The notes under the pieces were generated by a model, which was not told where the DNA came from, searched no databases, and saw only the letters and a program-made list of their open reading frames with translations. Shown in pieces: positions 8,688-17,137 of a stretch of 57,527 nt of DNA. This stretch comes from Caldilineales bacterium (GTDB taxonomy: Bacteria; Chloroflexota; Anaerolineae; JAAEKA01), in contig JANWYQ010000114.1 of the NCBI GenBank assembly GCA_025055015.1, positions 1 to 57,527 of the forward strand, in the 5' to 3' direction. The number at the start of each line of letters is the position of its first letter. The stretch's first letter is position 1. Made by a program: the position numbers and the translations under genes.

Positions 8688-9170
8688 CTAGCGAAGCCGC
8701 AGCCAGCGCAGGTCGGCCAGGGCCACGCGGATCGAGCCGTCGTCGCCGATGAAGCGCTCCACGCTGTCCGACGGAAAGCTGATCAGGTCGAAGGGCGCGG
8801 TTCGCCCCAGGCCGTCCAGAGCTCTGGCCACGATGGCCTGCACCGGCTCCAGGCTGGCGTTCCAGCGGCCCCAGGCGAAGTGGGTGTGGCGGTAGCGGCG
8901 GGCCAGCGAGCGCACCTTGGCCACGCTCACCTCCCCCGCCTCGGCCCAGAAGATGGGCTGGCCGTCCGGCCCTAGGGCCACCACGTCCGGCTTGTAGCGG
9001 TCGCCCACCGAGATCTCCACCGTCAAGGCGGGGTATTGGGGCAGGTAGAGGGCCCACAGCAGCGCTTTCATCACCACGTGTTCGCTGCTCTCGTTGGGTC
9101 GCTTGACGAACACCACCTGCCGGCCATAGGCGCGCAGGGTCCATTTGCGGGGGAGATGGTCGGGGGGCAT
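8688..9170 (-). CDS. YaeQ-like protein (PD-(D/E)XK nuclease superfamily)
   Basis: 160 residues, close to the usual YaeQ length of about 180. Seen: NESSEHVVMKALLWALYLPQ near 29-48, then the candidate nuclease core YKPDVVALGPDGQ with FWAEAGEVSVAK about ten residues on, matching the D-x(n)-E-x(n)-K pattern. YaeQ is structurally a PD-(D/E)XK fold protein of unclear function; the assignment is by pattern and moderate. The start at 9170 abuts a repeat array and has no Shine-Dalgarno sequence. It precedes the DUF429-like gene in the same direction, giving a pair of predicted nuclease-fold proteins. Confidence 0.55.
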   Translation of the reverse strand: MPPDHLPRKWTLRAYGRQVVFVKRPNESSEHVVMKALLWALYLPQYPALTVEISVGDRYKPDVVALGPDGQPIFWAEAGEVSVAKVRSLARRYRHTHFAWGRWNASLEPVQAIVARALDGLGRTAPFDLISFPSDSVERFIGDDGSIRVALADLRWLRLR

Positions 9171-9213
9171 CGGTGAACGGTAGACGGTGAACGGTGAACG
9201 GTGAACGGTAGCC
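9168..9213 (+). repeat. 8-base CGGTGAAC tandem repeat array, copy B
   Basis: At least five near-perfect CGGTGAAC/CGGTAGAC units in tandem. The array begins as ATCGGTGAACGG exactly at the start codon of the YaeQ-like gene, which reads the other way. Palindromic elements follow immediately. Confidence 0.85.
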
Positions 9214-9223
9214 GATACGCGGA

Positions 9224-9405
9224 GTTCGCACCCCCAGGTGCGAACCCGCCGCGCCGGGAGGACGGACGGCGCCTGGGGGCGCCTCGCTCCGCTGACATGT
9301 TGGCTGTCAAGCCGTGGAGTTCGCACCCCCAGGTGCGAACGGCCACGCCGTCAGCCGCGGAGTTCGCACCCCCAGGTGCGAACGGCCGCACCCCTAGGTG
9401 CGAAC
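9224..9405. repeat. Cluster of GTTCGCACC/GGTGCGAAC palindromes
   Basis: Three perfect copies of a 22-base palindrome (arms GTTCGCACC and GGTGCGAAC, four-base loop) at 9224-9245, 9319-9340 and 9362-9383, plus a half copy at 9388-9405 whose left arm is damaged. A related copy is at 57319. Spacing between copies is irregular (73, 21 and 4 bases). Confidence 0.9.
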
Positions 9406-9481
9406 CCGCCGCGCCGTCGCCTAGTGTATCACCGGGACAAGAGAGTCGTCCAAAACAGCGCGCTCCTCGCACCCTATTCGC

Positions 9482-9527
9482 GCCTTCGCGGCCCTTCGTG
9501 CCTTCGCGATACCTTGTGCCTTCGCGA
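9482..9527. repeat. 18-base-period repeat (GCCTTCGCG)
   Basis: GCCTTCGCG occurs at 9482, 9500 and 9518, exactly 18 bases apart, just downstream of the stop codon of the kinase gene. Confidence 0.75.
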
Positions 9528-9545
9528 TCATCCGTCCCCACCCCT

Positions 9546-12092
9546 TTAGAAGTTGGCCAGATAGAACAGCGCGTGCAGCGCCATGGGCAACGCGGCCAGC
9601 GCCAGGCCGACCGCCATACGCCCGGCGCCCGCCAGGCCCAGCCGCCGGCCAACGGCCATCCCCATGCCCAGGGCCAACAGGGCCAGGCTGCCGAAGGCCA
9701 GCGCCACGGCCAGGTGGATCACCACCACAAACAGGTAGTCCAGAAAGGACGTGGCCCCGGCGGTGATGTCTCCGGGCGCCAGCGCCCAGGCCGGCGGCAA
9801 CCAAAGCGCCACGGCCAGCAGCAGCCCGATCAGCGGACCGTAGGTCGGCAGCAGGGGATCGCTCGATCGTCGCCCCAGCCAGAGGGTGTACCAATCGGTC
9901 AGGAGCACAGCCACCAGCGCCAGCGCCAACAGCAGGCCGAGTCGAGAGACGGGCGCCGGATAGGCCAGTCCCAGCAGCAGGACGAGCGCCAGCCAAGCGG
10001 GCCAGTAGCGGGCCACGGCGGTGCGCACGACGGCCTGCAGCCGACCGAGCCCCCGGCGCCAGGCGGGTGCGTCCTGGAATGCCGGCTGGGTCGGCATCAC
10101 GGCCGTCCACGCGCGACGGAACTCCTCCGCCGTGGCGTAGCGCTGCGCGGGCTCACGCGCCCGCGCCCTGGCCAGCACGATCTCCAGCGCAGGGGTTACG
10201 CCCGGCGCCAGCTCGTCCACGGGTCGGTAGGCGCCCTGGCCCGGGTTGACGCCGGTCAGCAGCTCGTAAGCCAGCGTGCCCAGCGCGTACACGTCCGTGC
10301 GGGCGTCCACCGGGCCGCCCATCGCCTGCTCCGGCGCCAAGTAGGCGGCAGTGCCGGCCGGCAGCTCCACCGCCGACGGCTGCCCGGCCGCCAGGTCCAC
10401 GGCCAGGCCGAAGTCAATCAGCTTGACCTCCCCCTCCACCAGGAAGACGTTGGACGGCTTCAGGTCCCGGTGCACGATGCCCTGGCCGTGGGCAAAGCTG
10501 AGCGCGTCGCAGGCCTGCTGTACGATGCGGTCCACCTCGTCCAGGCCCAGCCGGCCCCGCTCGGCCAGGACCGCGGCCAGGCTGTGAGGGCCCAGGTACT
10601 CCATGGCCAGGAAGTAGCGCCCCTGGTGCTGCTGAAAGTCCAGGTAGCGCACGATGTGGGGGTGGTCCAGGCGCTGCAGCAGCTCCGCCTCGCGGCGGAA
10701 GCGGCGCAGTGCGGCCTCCGTGCGCATCAGGCTGCGGTCCAGCAGCTTGACCGCCACCGGCCGGCCGGCCAGGGTGTCGGCTGCGCGGTAGACCACCCCC
10801 ACGCCCCCCCGGCCCAGCACGCCGTCAATCCGATAGCGCGCGGGCAGCATGGCCAGGTCCGGGCGCAGCGCCGCCGCCCGCTGATAGGCTTCCAGCGCGG
10901 CCTCCCACTCTCCCAGCTGCAGGTGGACATGGTGGAGGTTGTAGTGGGCTTCGGCCATTGCGGGCTCCACGGCCAGAGCCTGCTGGTAGAGGCGGCGGGC
11001 GGCGTCGTAGTTGCGGCGGGCGAACTCCACGTTGCCCTGGCGCAGCCACACCTGGGCAGAGCCCGGCTCCGGCGGCAGCGCCGCGGCCAGGCGCTCGTAG
11101 GCCCCGCGCACCGCTTCCACGTCCCGCACCTGGTCCGGCGTCAGCAGCAGTACGTCGCTCCCTTCCACCAGCTCGCCGATGCCCAACCGGTCGTAGACCG
11201 CGGCCACCGCCTGCGCCAGCGCGGCCAGGTCCGCAGGCGTGGCGCGCGGGGCCTGGGAGATGTGCTCCACCGGCGGCAGCGCGAGCTTGCGCCCCTCCGC
11301 CTCGGCCACTGCCGTCGCCAGCGCGTAGAGGAAAGCCACCGGCTTCGCCCCTACCGGCTGGAAGCCGCGCGCCTCCCACTGGGCTGCGTCTTGGGGCCGA
11401 CTGACTGCGCCGACCACGAAGGCGGGCATGCGGTGGTCCCGCAGCTCGTGGCGGATCTCGTGGTAGATGCGCACCAGCACCGAGTCGTAGTCCGCGGCGT
11501 AGCCGACCAGCAGCAGCGCGTTGTGGGCCACCAGGTCGGCCAGGCGCCGCTTCAACCCCTGGAGCTGGTAGAACACGTCCAGCTGATCGTCCTCGGTGAT
11601 CACCATGGCGTCGGGCCGGTCCACGTCGCCGTAGGGCTTGTAGACGATCAGCCGGCCGTCGGCGGGCTGGTGCAGGGCCTCCACCGCCGAGTAGACCACG
11701 CTGTAGGCTGCGCCGTGGCGGTCCAGGCACTGCTCCAGCAGCCGATCCCACCCCGCCTGCACCACTGTGCGGAAGGGGATGCGCGCCGTCAGCTCGTGGA
11801 CGGGCAAGGGGCGGTAGATGGGCTGGTCCAGCCGCTGCCGTAGGTAGCTCACCAGGCTATGGCGCCCCTGGCTGTGCGTGTAGATCTGCGCGATCTGGGG
11901 CAGGGGCTTGTAGCCTCCGCGGTGGCCGCAGCGCTCCGCCAGCTCCAGGGCAAGCTGGCCGCTGGTGGGCAGCCCCAGGTAGCCGTCGGCGGTCTCCGCA
12001 GCGTCCGGCCCCAGGAAGAGGACGCAGCGCCGCCGCACGATGCTCTCCACCAGCGTCGGAGGCAGCGCGACAGCGTCGGTAGCCATGACCAT
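9546..12092 (-). CDS. SIR2-like / TPR / serine-threonine kinase / multi-span membrane fusion protein
   Basis: 848 residues with four parts. (1) Residues about 1-280 resemble the SIR2-like fold: RRRCVLFLGPDAAE at the start and ALLLVGYAADYDSVLVRIYH later. (2) About 325-410 are two TPR units (WLRQGNVEFARRNYDAARRL, AHYNLHHVHLQLGEWEAALE). (3) About 420-680 are a Hanks-type kinase: GRGGVGVVYRA loop, AVKLL lysine K449, HRDLKPSNV with D543, KLIDFGLAV, and TAAYLAPEQA, so all catalytic residues are present. (4) From about 700 on there are four to five membrane spans. The kinase probably faces the cytosol. The start overlaps the stop of the upstream gene (TGATG), indicating translational coupling. The order SIR2-TPR-kinase is unusual; NAD use and targets are unknown. 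Confidence 0.9.
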   Translation of the reverse strand: MVMATDAVALPPTLVESIVRRRCVLFLGPDAAETADGYLGLPTSGQLALELAERCGHRGGYKPLPQIAQIYTHSQGRHSLVSYLRQRLDQPIYRPLPVHELTARIPFRTVVQAGWDRLLEQCLDRHGAAYSVVYSAVEALHQPADGRLIVYKPYGDVDRPDAMVITEDDQLDVFYQLQGLKRRLADLVAHNALLLVGYAADYDSVLVRIYHEIRHELRDHRMPAFVVGAVSRPQDAAQWEARGFQPVGAKPVAFLYALATAVAEAEGRKLALPPVEHISQAPRATPADLAALAQAVAAVYDRLGIGELVEGSDVLLLTPDQVRDVEAVRGAYERLAAALPPEPGSAQVWLRQGNVEFARRNYDAARRLYQQALAVEPAMAEAHYNLHHVHLQLGEWEAALEAYQRAAALRPDLAMLPARYRIDGVLGRGGVGVVYRAADTLAGRPVAVKLLDRSLMRTEAALRRFRREAELLQRLDHPHIVRYLDFQQHQGRYFLAMEYLGPHSLAAVLAERGRLGLDEVDRIVQQACDALSFAHGQGIVHRDLKPSNVFLVEGEVKLIDFGLAVDLAAGQPSAVELPAGTAAYLAPEQAMGGPVDARTDVYALGTLAYELLTGVNPGQGAYRPVDELAPGVTPALEIVLARARAREPAQRYATAEEFRRAWTAVMPTQPAFQDAPAWRRGLGRLQAVVRTAVARYWPAWLALVLLLGLAYPAPVSRLGLLLALALVAVLLTDWYTLWLGRRSSDPLLPTYGPLIGLLLAVALWLPPAWALAPGDITAGATSFLDYLFVVVIHLAVALAFGSLALLALGMGMAVGRRLGLAGAGRMAVGLALAALPMALHALFYLANF

Positions 12093-13615
12093 CAGCACCA
12101 CCGTCCGCTGTTGATGCAGTAGTCGCGCTTGCCGCAGCCGGAGCGGCACCACAGAGCCGTGCAGGGCGACCCCCCGCCAGTGCGACAGGGCCGGACAATA
12201 AAGCTTCCTTCCACCACGTCGCACGGCGTGGGCTGCTCCTGGCCGGCGACCGGCTCTCCCAGCGTCGTCACCTCCTCGGCCGCCGCGTAGGCGTAGCGGT
12301 TGAGCCCTTCGTCCAACCACATGAACTGGGTCAGCCAGCGGCCCTGGTGGTGCACCCACAGCAGGTCAACCCGGTAATCGGCCGGGGCCAAGTCCATGGG
12401 GTTGCCGTTCCAGTCGAAGACATCGCCGGGCAGCGGCTGCAGCACGCGCATCACGGCGATGGGCGCAGCCGTCTCGGTGATGGTCACCGCCGGCTGCCAG
12501 GGGACGGCGGCGGTGGTCCGGGCCAGCCCATGCACTGCGGCGGTCTTCTTGATCACCTCCAGCTCTAGGCGGTCGGCCGGGTAGGGCTCCGTTGCGGCGA
12601 TCACCAGGTCCGGGTAGCAGTCGGCCGGGCTATCTTTCTCCAGGGCCGCAGCGCATTTGCTGATGGCCTCGGAGCTCACCACGGCGGCCACGGCGGTCTC
12701 GGTGAAGACGATCGCATCCGACGGCAGCAGATTGGCCCCGCCCAAACTCTTGACAGTGGCCGAGATCATTGCTTCATTCGCCGGGTGGCCGAAGGCGGCG
12801 GTGCGCACGTTGAGACAAGCCTGGTAGACCTGCTGGCTGAAGCAGAGCTGATTGGGCGCGATGAAGCTGCGCGGCGGCTGCTTAGAAGCGTATTGCGTCT
12901 GGGAGGCCTCGTCCTTCGGCCAGAGCGAGCGCAGCTGCCAGGTGCCCTCCAGGGCAGCCGTGCCGGCTTCCGCGCGGAGCTGGAACTTCAGGCTGGAGAG
13001 GTCCGGTGTGCGGTAGAGCAGCACCAGGTAGTTGCCGGCCGGCAACCAGGCTTGCTCACCGCCGAGCGCTCCGCTGGGGCCGCCGATCTCCACGGACTGT
13101 CCTTGATACACCAGCAGGCCGCCGACAACCAAGGCCTGATCTCCCCAGGGGTAGTCGGGGCTGAGCAAAACATCCTCTGCCTCGGTTGGGGAAACGACCT
13201 GCAACAGGCCTCCCTCCCCCGGGATGGCTTGCGTGGTGGCAGCGTCGCGGTTGAAGACCATGTGGTCGGCCAAGTTGACGATCTCTCCCCGCTCCCGCAG
13301 CCTGCCGTACAGCGCCTCGAGCTGCTCTACGCGGGGCGACGGCGGCGGCACGTGGGACTGGCGCCGCTCGACCTGTTCCGTTGCTTTCAGGATCGCCTCC
13401 AACTGCGAAGCGTTGGGCGCCTGCAGCACAAAGGGGGGCGTTTTAGGAGTTGGCGTTTGCGAAGGGGACACGGGTGGTTGGGGTGTCGGGCTCCCCATTG
13501 ACGCAAGCGCTGCGCAGCGGGCCGCCGACAGGGCCACGAGGAGCAGCAGGAGGGCCACGGTAGCTATGGGAACCCAAGGGGGCAGCCGATCGGGGATGGG
13601 GGCGTTGGTTTTCAT
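12092..13615 (-). CDS. Secreted or membrane-anchored protein of unknown function with Cys-rich tail
   Basis: 507 residues, not recognised. A single hydrophobic segment near 14-34 (WVPIATVALLLLLVALSA) is a signal anchor or signal peptide. A Pro/Thr-rich stretch (TPQPPVSPSQTPTPKTPP) follows, then a predicted coiled region near 75-115, a beta-rich centre, and a final 45 residues with about seven cysteines (CRTGGGSPCTALWC and after). The tail suggests disulfide cross-linking outside the cell or a metal site. Start chosen at 13615 because GAGGAG lies about ten bases upstream. Its stop overlaps the kinase start, so the two proteins are probably made together; sensor and kinase partner is a fair guess only. 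Confidence 0.75.
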   Translation of the reverse strand: MKTNAPIPDRLPPWVPIATVALLLLLVALSAARCAALASMGSPTPQPPVSPSQTPTPKTPPFVLQAPNASQLEAILKATEQVERRQSHVPPPSPRVEQLEALYGRLRERGEIVNLADHMVFNRDAATTQAIPGEGGLLQVVSPTEAEDVLLSPDYPWGDQALVVGGLLVYQGQSVEIGGPSGALGGEQAWLPAGNYLVLLYRTPDLSSLKFQLRAEAGTAALEGTWQLRSLWPKDEASQTQYASKQPPRSFIAPNQLCFSQQVYQACLNVRTAAFGHPANEAMISATVKSLGGANLLPSDAIVFTETAVAAVVSSEAISKCAAALEKDSPADCYPDLVIAATEPYPADRLELEVIKKTAAVHGLARTTAAVPWQPAVTITETAAPIAVMRVLQPLPGDVFDWNGNPMDLAPADYRVDLLWVHHQGRWLTQFMWLDEGLNRYAYAAAEEVTTLGEPVAGQEQPTPCDVVEGSFIVRPCRTGGGSPCTALWCRSGCGKRDYCINSGRWC

Positions 13616-13967
13616 GGCGGGTATCTCCTCGGGCCACGAAAGGCAGGGCCAACCGATCGAAGTAAGCGTAGCGGTCGTCAAATTCAGCCCGGCTAAAGGG
13701 ATCGAGCGGAGAGGCTCGATCGCTTGTAAGAAACATCCGTACGCTGTCGTGTCATTCTAATAAACGAGACTTGGTGGCCCATTGCATGGGCAGACCTGCG
13801 CCGCTGCGCATTTCATGGCTGGCGCAGACCCTGCGGGTTGTGCGCGGTCGTACGGTGGGAACGGCTCGGGCGCAGCTGGCGGCTACCCAGATCGTGCGCG
13901 CAACGCTAGAAGCCGCAAGGCCTTGGTCCGTGTGCCCGGCCTAACCGCACCCACCCGTCAGGTTTTC

Positions 13968-13995
13968 TTGCCAATTCCTGCCAAACGCCTATAAT
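13968..13995 (+). promoter_or_regulatory. Sigma-70-type promoter of ppdK
   Basis: TTGCCA (13968-13973), a 16-base spacer and perfect TATAAT (13990-13995). Predicted transcript start is near 14002, leaving a leader of about 150 bases. Confidence 0.8.
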
Positions 13996-14002
13996 TTTGG
14001 GC

Positions 14003-14154
14003 ATGTGACAGGGAGGGAGATCGCCCCCCCCTGCATAGCCCCACCGCCGGGGTCCAGTGTTCCGGCCACGTCACAGAGCGCTTTTTCCGCCGGCTCCGAC
14101 CGGCGGTTTGTATGCCTACTCCATTCCAATTCAAGCTTACAGGAGTCAACGATT
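14003..14154 (+). promoter_or_regulatory. Structured 5' leader of ppdK
   Basis: About 150 untranslated bases. GTGAC at its start can pair with GTCAC about 65 bases later, closing a GC-rich domain. After this come CCGCCGG (14087-14093) and CCGGCGG (14100-14106) with a six-base loop and a short T-rich stretch, an attenuator-like hairpin. AGGAG before the ATG could be exposed or hidden by folding. No known riboswitch class is recognised. Confidence 0.4.
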
Positions 14155-16869
14155 ATGGCTAAGAAATGGGTCTACCTGTTCAGCGAGGTTGACGAGGCTG
14201 AAAGGTACGCGGGCGACTGGGAGGGTGTGCGCGGCCTGTTGGGTGGCAAGGGGGCCGGCCTGGCCGATATGAACCGCGCCAAGCTGCCGGTGCCGCCCGG
14301 CTTCACCGTCACCACCGAGGCGTGCAACGCCTACCTGGCCGCCGGGGAGAAGTTCCCCGAGGGCATGTGGGAGCAGGAGCTAGAGGCGTTGAAGCAGGTG
14401 GAAGCTGTCACCGGCAAGCGCTTCGGCGATCCCAAGAACCCGCTGCTGGTCTCCTGCCGCTCCGGCGCCAAGTTCTCCATGCCCGGCATGATGGACACGG
14501 TGCTCAACATCGGCCTGAACGACGAGACCGCGCAGGGGATGATCGAGCTCACCGGCAACCCGCGCTTCGTCTACGACTCCTATCGCCGCCTGGTGCAGAT
14601 GTTTGGCTCGGTGGTGATGGGCGTGTCCAAGGAAGCCTTCGAGAAGGTGTTGGAGGAGTACCGCCACAAGCGCGGGGTGACCAGCGACTCCGACCTGCCC
14701 GTGGAGGACCTGCAGGAGATCACCGCCAAGTTCAAGCAGATCGTGCGGGAGCACACCGGCCGCGACTTCCCCACCGACGTCTACGAGCAGCTTCGCCTCG
14801 CCACCGAGGCGGTGTTCAAGTCGTGGAACGGCAAGCGTGCGGTGGACTACCGCAACGCGGCCAAGATCCCCCACAACCTGGGCACGGCGGTCAACATCGT
14901 CACCATGGTCTTCGGCAACATGGGCGCGGATAGCGGCACCGGCGTGCTCACCACCCGCAACGTGTCCGACGGCTCCAAGCACATCGAGGGCGACTTCCTG
15001 ATCAACGCCCAGGGCGAGGACGTGGTGTCCGGCACCCGCCAGGCCGAGCGCATCGAGGCCATGAAGGAGAAGATGCCGGAGCTCTACGCCCAGCTGGAGC
15101 AGATCTGCCAGCAGCTGGAGACCTACTACCGCGATGTCCAGGACATCGAGTTCACCGTGGAGCGGGGCAAGCTGTGGATGCTGCAGACCCGGGTGGCCAA
15201 GCGCACCGCCCGTGCCGCCATCCGCATCGCCGTGGACATGGCCGAGGAGGGGCTGATCAGCAAGGAGGAGGCGGTGTTGCGGGTGTCCCCCGACCACGTG
15301 GACTTCTACCTGCATCCCCAGTTCGACGACGCCGCCAAGCGCCAGGCCATTCGGAACGGCAGCCTGATCGCCACCGGCCTCAACGTCTCGCCGGGCGCGG
15401 CCGTGGGCCAGATCACCTTCGACGCGGACACCGCCGAGCGCTGGGGCAAGGAGGAGAAGCGGCCGGTGATCATGGTGCGGCCGGAGACCACCCCCAACGA
15501 CGTGCACGGCATGCTGGCGGCCAAGGGCATCATCACCAGCCGCGGCGGCCGCACCAGCCACGCCGCCTTGGTGGCCCGGCAGTTCGGCATCCCGGCCGTG
15601 GTGGGCGTGGCCGCGCTGGACGTGGACGTGGATGCGCGCAAGTTCTCCGTCAACGGCCGAGAGTACAAGGAGGGCGACTGGGTCTCCCTGGACGGCACCA
15701 CCGGCGAGATCTTCGACGGCAGGATCCCCACCAAGGAGCCGGAGATTGACGACCCCTACCTGCTGAAGCTGCTGAGCTGGGCCGACGAGTTCCGCCGCCT
15801 GGAGGTGTGGGCCAACGCCGACTACCCGCGCGACGCCGCTCGCGCCCGCAAGTTCGGCGCCCAGGGCATCGGCCTCACCCGCACCGAGCACATGTTCTTC
15901 GAGACGGAGCGCCTGCCCATCGTGCAGAAGATGATCCTGGCCCGCAGCGAGGAGGAGCGGGAGAAGTACCTGGCCCAGCTCCTGCCCTTCCAGCGGGAGG
16001 ACTTCGAGGGCCTCTTCCGGGTGATGGACGGCCTGCCCGTCACCATCCGCCTGATTGACCCGCCCATGCACGAGTTCCTGCCCTCCCTGGAGGCCCTGTT
16101 GGTGGAGGTGACGGAGCTGCGCCTGACCAAGCCCGGCTCGCCGGAGCTGGCGGAGAAGGAGGCGTTGCTGGACGCGGTGAAGGCCATGCACGAGGCCAAC
16201 CCCATGCTGGGCCTGCGCGGGGTGCGCCTGGGCATCCACTTCCCCGGCCTGACCAAGATGCAGGTGCGCGCCATCTTCGAGGCGGCGTGCAACTGCGCCA
16301 AGGAGGGGATTGACGTCCATCCCAAGGTGATGATCCCTCTCACCGCGCACATCAACGAGCTGCGGGTGCAGCAGTCTGCCCTGGAGGCCGAGGCCAAGAC
16401 GGTGATGGCGGAGAAGGGCATCACCGTGAACTACGAGTTCGGCACCATGATCGAGATCCCGCGCGCGGCCCTCACCGCCGGCCAGATCGCCGAGATGGCC
16501 CAGTTCTTCTCCTTCGGCACCAACGACCTGACCCAGATGACCTACGGCATCTCCCGCGACGACGCGGAGAAGGGCTTCCTGATCGAGTACATCGAGAAGA
16601 AGATCCTGCCGGAGAACCCCTTCGCCACCCTGGACCGGGACGGCGTGGGCCGGCTGATGCGCATGGCCATTGAGGAGGGCCGCAAGGTGCGCCCCGACCT
16701 GGAGGTGGGCATCTGCGGCGAGCACGGCGGCGACCCGGCCTCCGTGGAGTTCTGCCACATCATCGGCAACAACTACGTGAGCTGCTCCCCCTTCCGCGTG
16801 CCCATCGCGCGGCTGGCTGCAGCCCATGCGGCCCTGAAGGAGCGCATGTCCATCCGCGAGGAGAAGTAA
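14155..16869 (+). CDS. ppdK: Pyruvate, phosphate dikinase
   Basis: 904 residues, normal PPDK length. Interconverts pyruvate + ATP + phosphate with PEP + AMP + pyrophosphate in the cytosol, linking glycolysis and gluconeogenesis. N-terminal ATP-grasp region begins KWVYLFSEVDEA with LLGGKGAGLADM and SCRSGAKFSMPGMMDT. The swivelling phospho-histidine is H469 in SRGGRTSHAALVAR. The C-terminal PEP/pyruvate barrel has FFSFGTNDLTQMTYG and GICGEHGGDPASVEF with catalytic C854. Start at 14155 is chosen because AGGAG precedes it and homology begins here. Single-gene unit with a strong promoter, structured leader and hairpin terminator, which fits a heavily expressed central enzyme. Confidence 0.98.
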   Translation: MAKKWVYLFSEVDEAERYAGDWEGVRGLLGGKGAGLADMNRAKLPVPPGFTVTTEACNAYLAAGEKFPEGMWEQELEALKQVEAVTGKRFGDPKNPLLVSCRSGAKFSMPGMMDTVLNIGLNDETAQGMIELTGNPRFVYDSYRRLVQMFGSVVMGVSKEAFEKVLEEYRHKRGVTSDSDLPVEDLQEITAKFKQIVREHTGRDFPTDVYEQLRLATEAVFKSWNGKRAVDYRNAAKIPHNLGTAVNIVTMVFGNMGADSGTGVLTTRNVSDGSKHIEGDFLINAQGEDVVSGTRQAERIEAMKEKMPELYAQLEQICQQLETYYRDVQDIEFTVERGKLWMLQTRVAKRTARAAIRIAVDMAEEGLISKEEAVLRVSPDHVDFYLHPQFDDAAKRQAIRNGSLIATGLNVSPGAAVGQITFDADTAERWGKEEKRPVIMVRPETTPNDVHGMLAAKGIITSRGGRTSHAALVARQFGIPAVVGVAALDVDVDARKFSVNGREYKEGDWVSLDGTTGEIFDGRIPTKEPEIDDPYLLKLLSWADEFRRLEVWANADYPRDAARARKFGAQGIGLTRTEHMFFETERLPIVQKMILARSEEEREKYLAQLLPFQREDFEGLFRVMDGLPVTIRLIDPPMHEFLPSLEALLVEVTELRLTKPGSPELAEKEALLDAVKAMHEANPMLGLRGVRLGIHFPGLTKMQVRAIFEAACNCAKEGIDVHPKVMIPLTAHINELRVQQSALEAEAKTVMAEKGITVNYEFGTMIEIPRAALTAGQIAEMAQFFSFGTNDLTQMTYGISRDDAEKGFLIEYIEKKILPENPFATLDRDGVGRLMRMAIEEGRKVRPDLEVGICGEHGGDPASVEFCHIIGNNYVSCSPFRVPIARLAAAHAALKERMSIREEK

Positions 16870-16894
16870 CCCTCGCCGTCGGTGAACGCCGAGA

Positions 16895-16934
16895 CGCCGG
16901 GACCTTCATGCGCAGGAGGTCCCGGCGCTTTTTT
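16895..16934 (+). terminator. Rho-independent terminator after ppdK
   Basis: Perfect 11-bp stem, CGCCGGGACCT (16895-16905) with AGGTCCCGGCG (16917-16927), followed by CTTTTTT. Confidence 0.92.
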
Positions 16935-17031
16935 GGTGAAGTGGGTGGAGAACCCGCCGCAACGCGACGGGGTGGCGAGGTCGGTGGGACGGAGGCATGG
17001 GCCAACCAGACCCCCGCCCTGGCCGCGCCCT

Positions 17032-17061
17032 TTGACATCGCCGCCCCAGCGGCCTTATAAT
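17032..17061 (+). promoter_or_regulatory. Consensus sigma-70 promoter
   Basis: TTGACA (17032-17037), an 18-base spacer and TATAAT (17056-17061): both boxes perfect. Drives the lipoprotein gene at 17138 with a leader of about 70 bases. Confidence 0.85.
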
Positions 17062-17137
17062 CGGCCCCAGCGGGGCCTGTCCTTGCCGAGTCGTAAAAAG
17101 AGGGAGGACACACCACCTTCCCGAAAGGTGTGAGCCG

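Larger units (their letters stand above)
9171..9545. other. 375-base intergenic region built of repeats
   Basis: No credible gene. It holds the 8-base array (9168-9213), a cluster of palindromes (9224-9405) and an 18-base-period repeat (9482-9527), and separates the kinase gene's 3' end from the YaeQ-like gene. No promoter of good quality was found for the YaeQ-like gene. Confidence 0.8.
13616..14154. other. 539-base divergent intergenic region
   Basis: Separates the Cys-rich-protein gene (-) from pyruvate phosphate dikinase (+). It holds the strong ppdK promoter and a leader of about 150 bases. For 13616-13960 I see no gene and no convincing promoter for the minus-strand gene. Confidence 0.7.

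Noticed and set aside
9224-9405. Possible CRISPR array
   Set aside because: Repeats are palindromes of 22 bases with spacers of 73, 21 and 4 bases; no regular spacer length and no cas genes nearby.
16886-16934. Regulatory hairpin or small RNA after ppdK
   Set aside because: A perfect stem followed by a T-run immediately after the stop codon is adequately explained as an intrinsic terminator.
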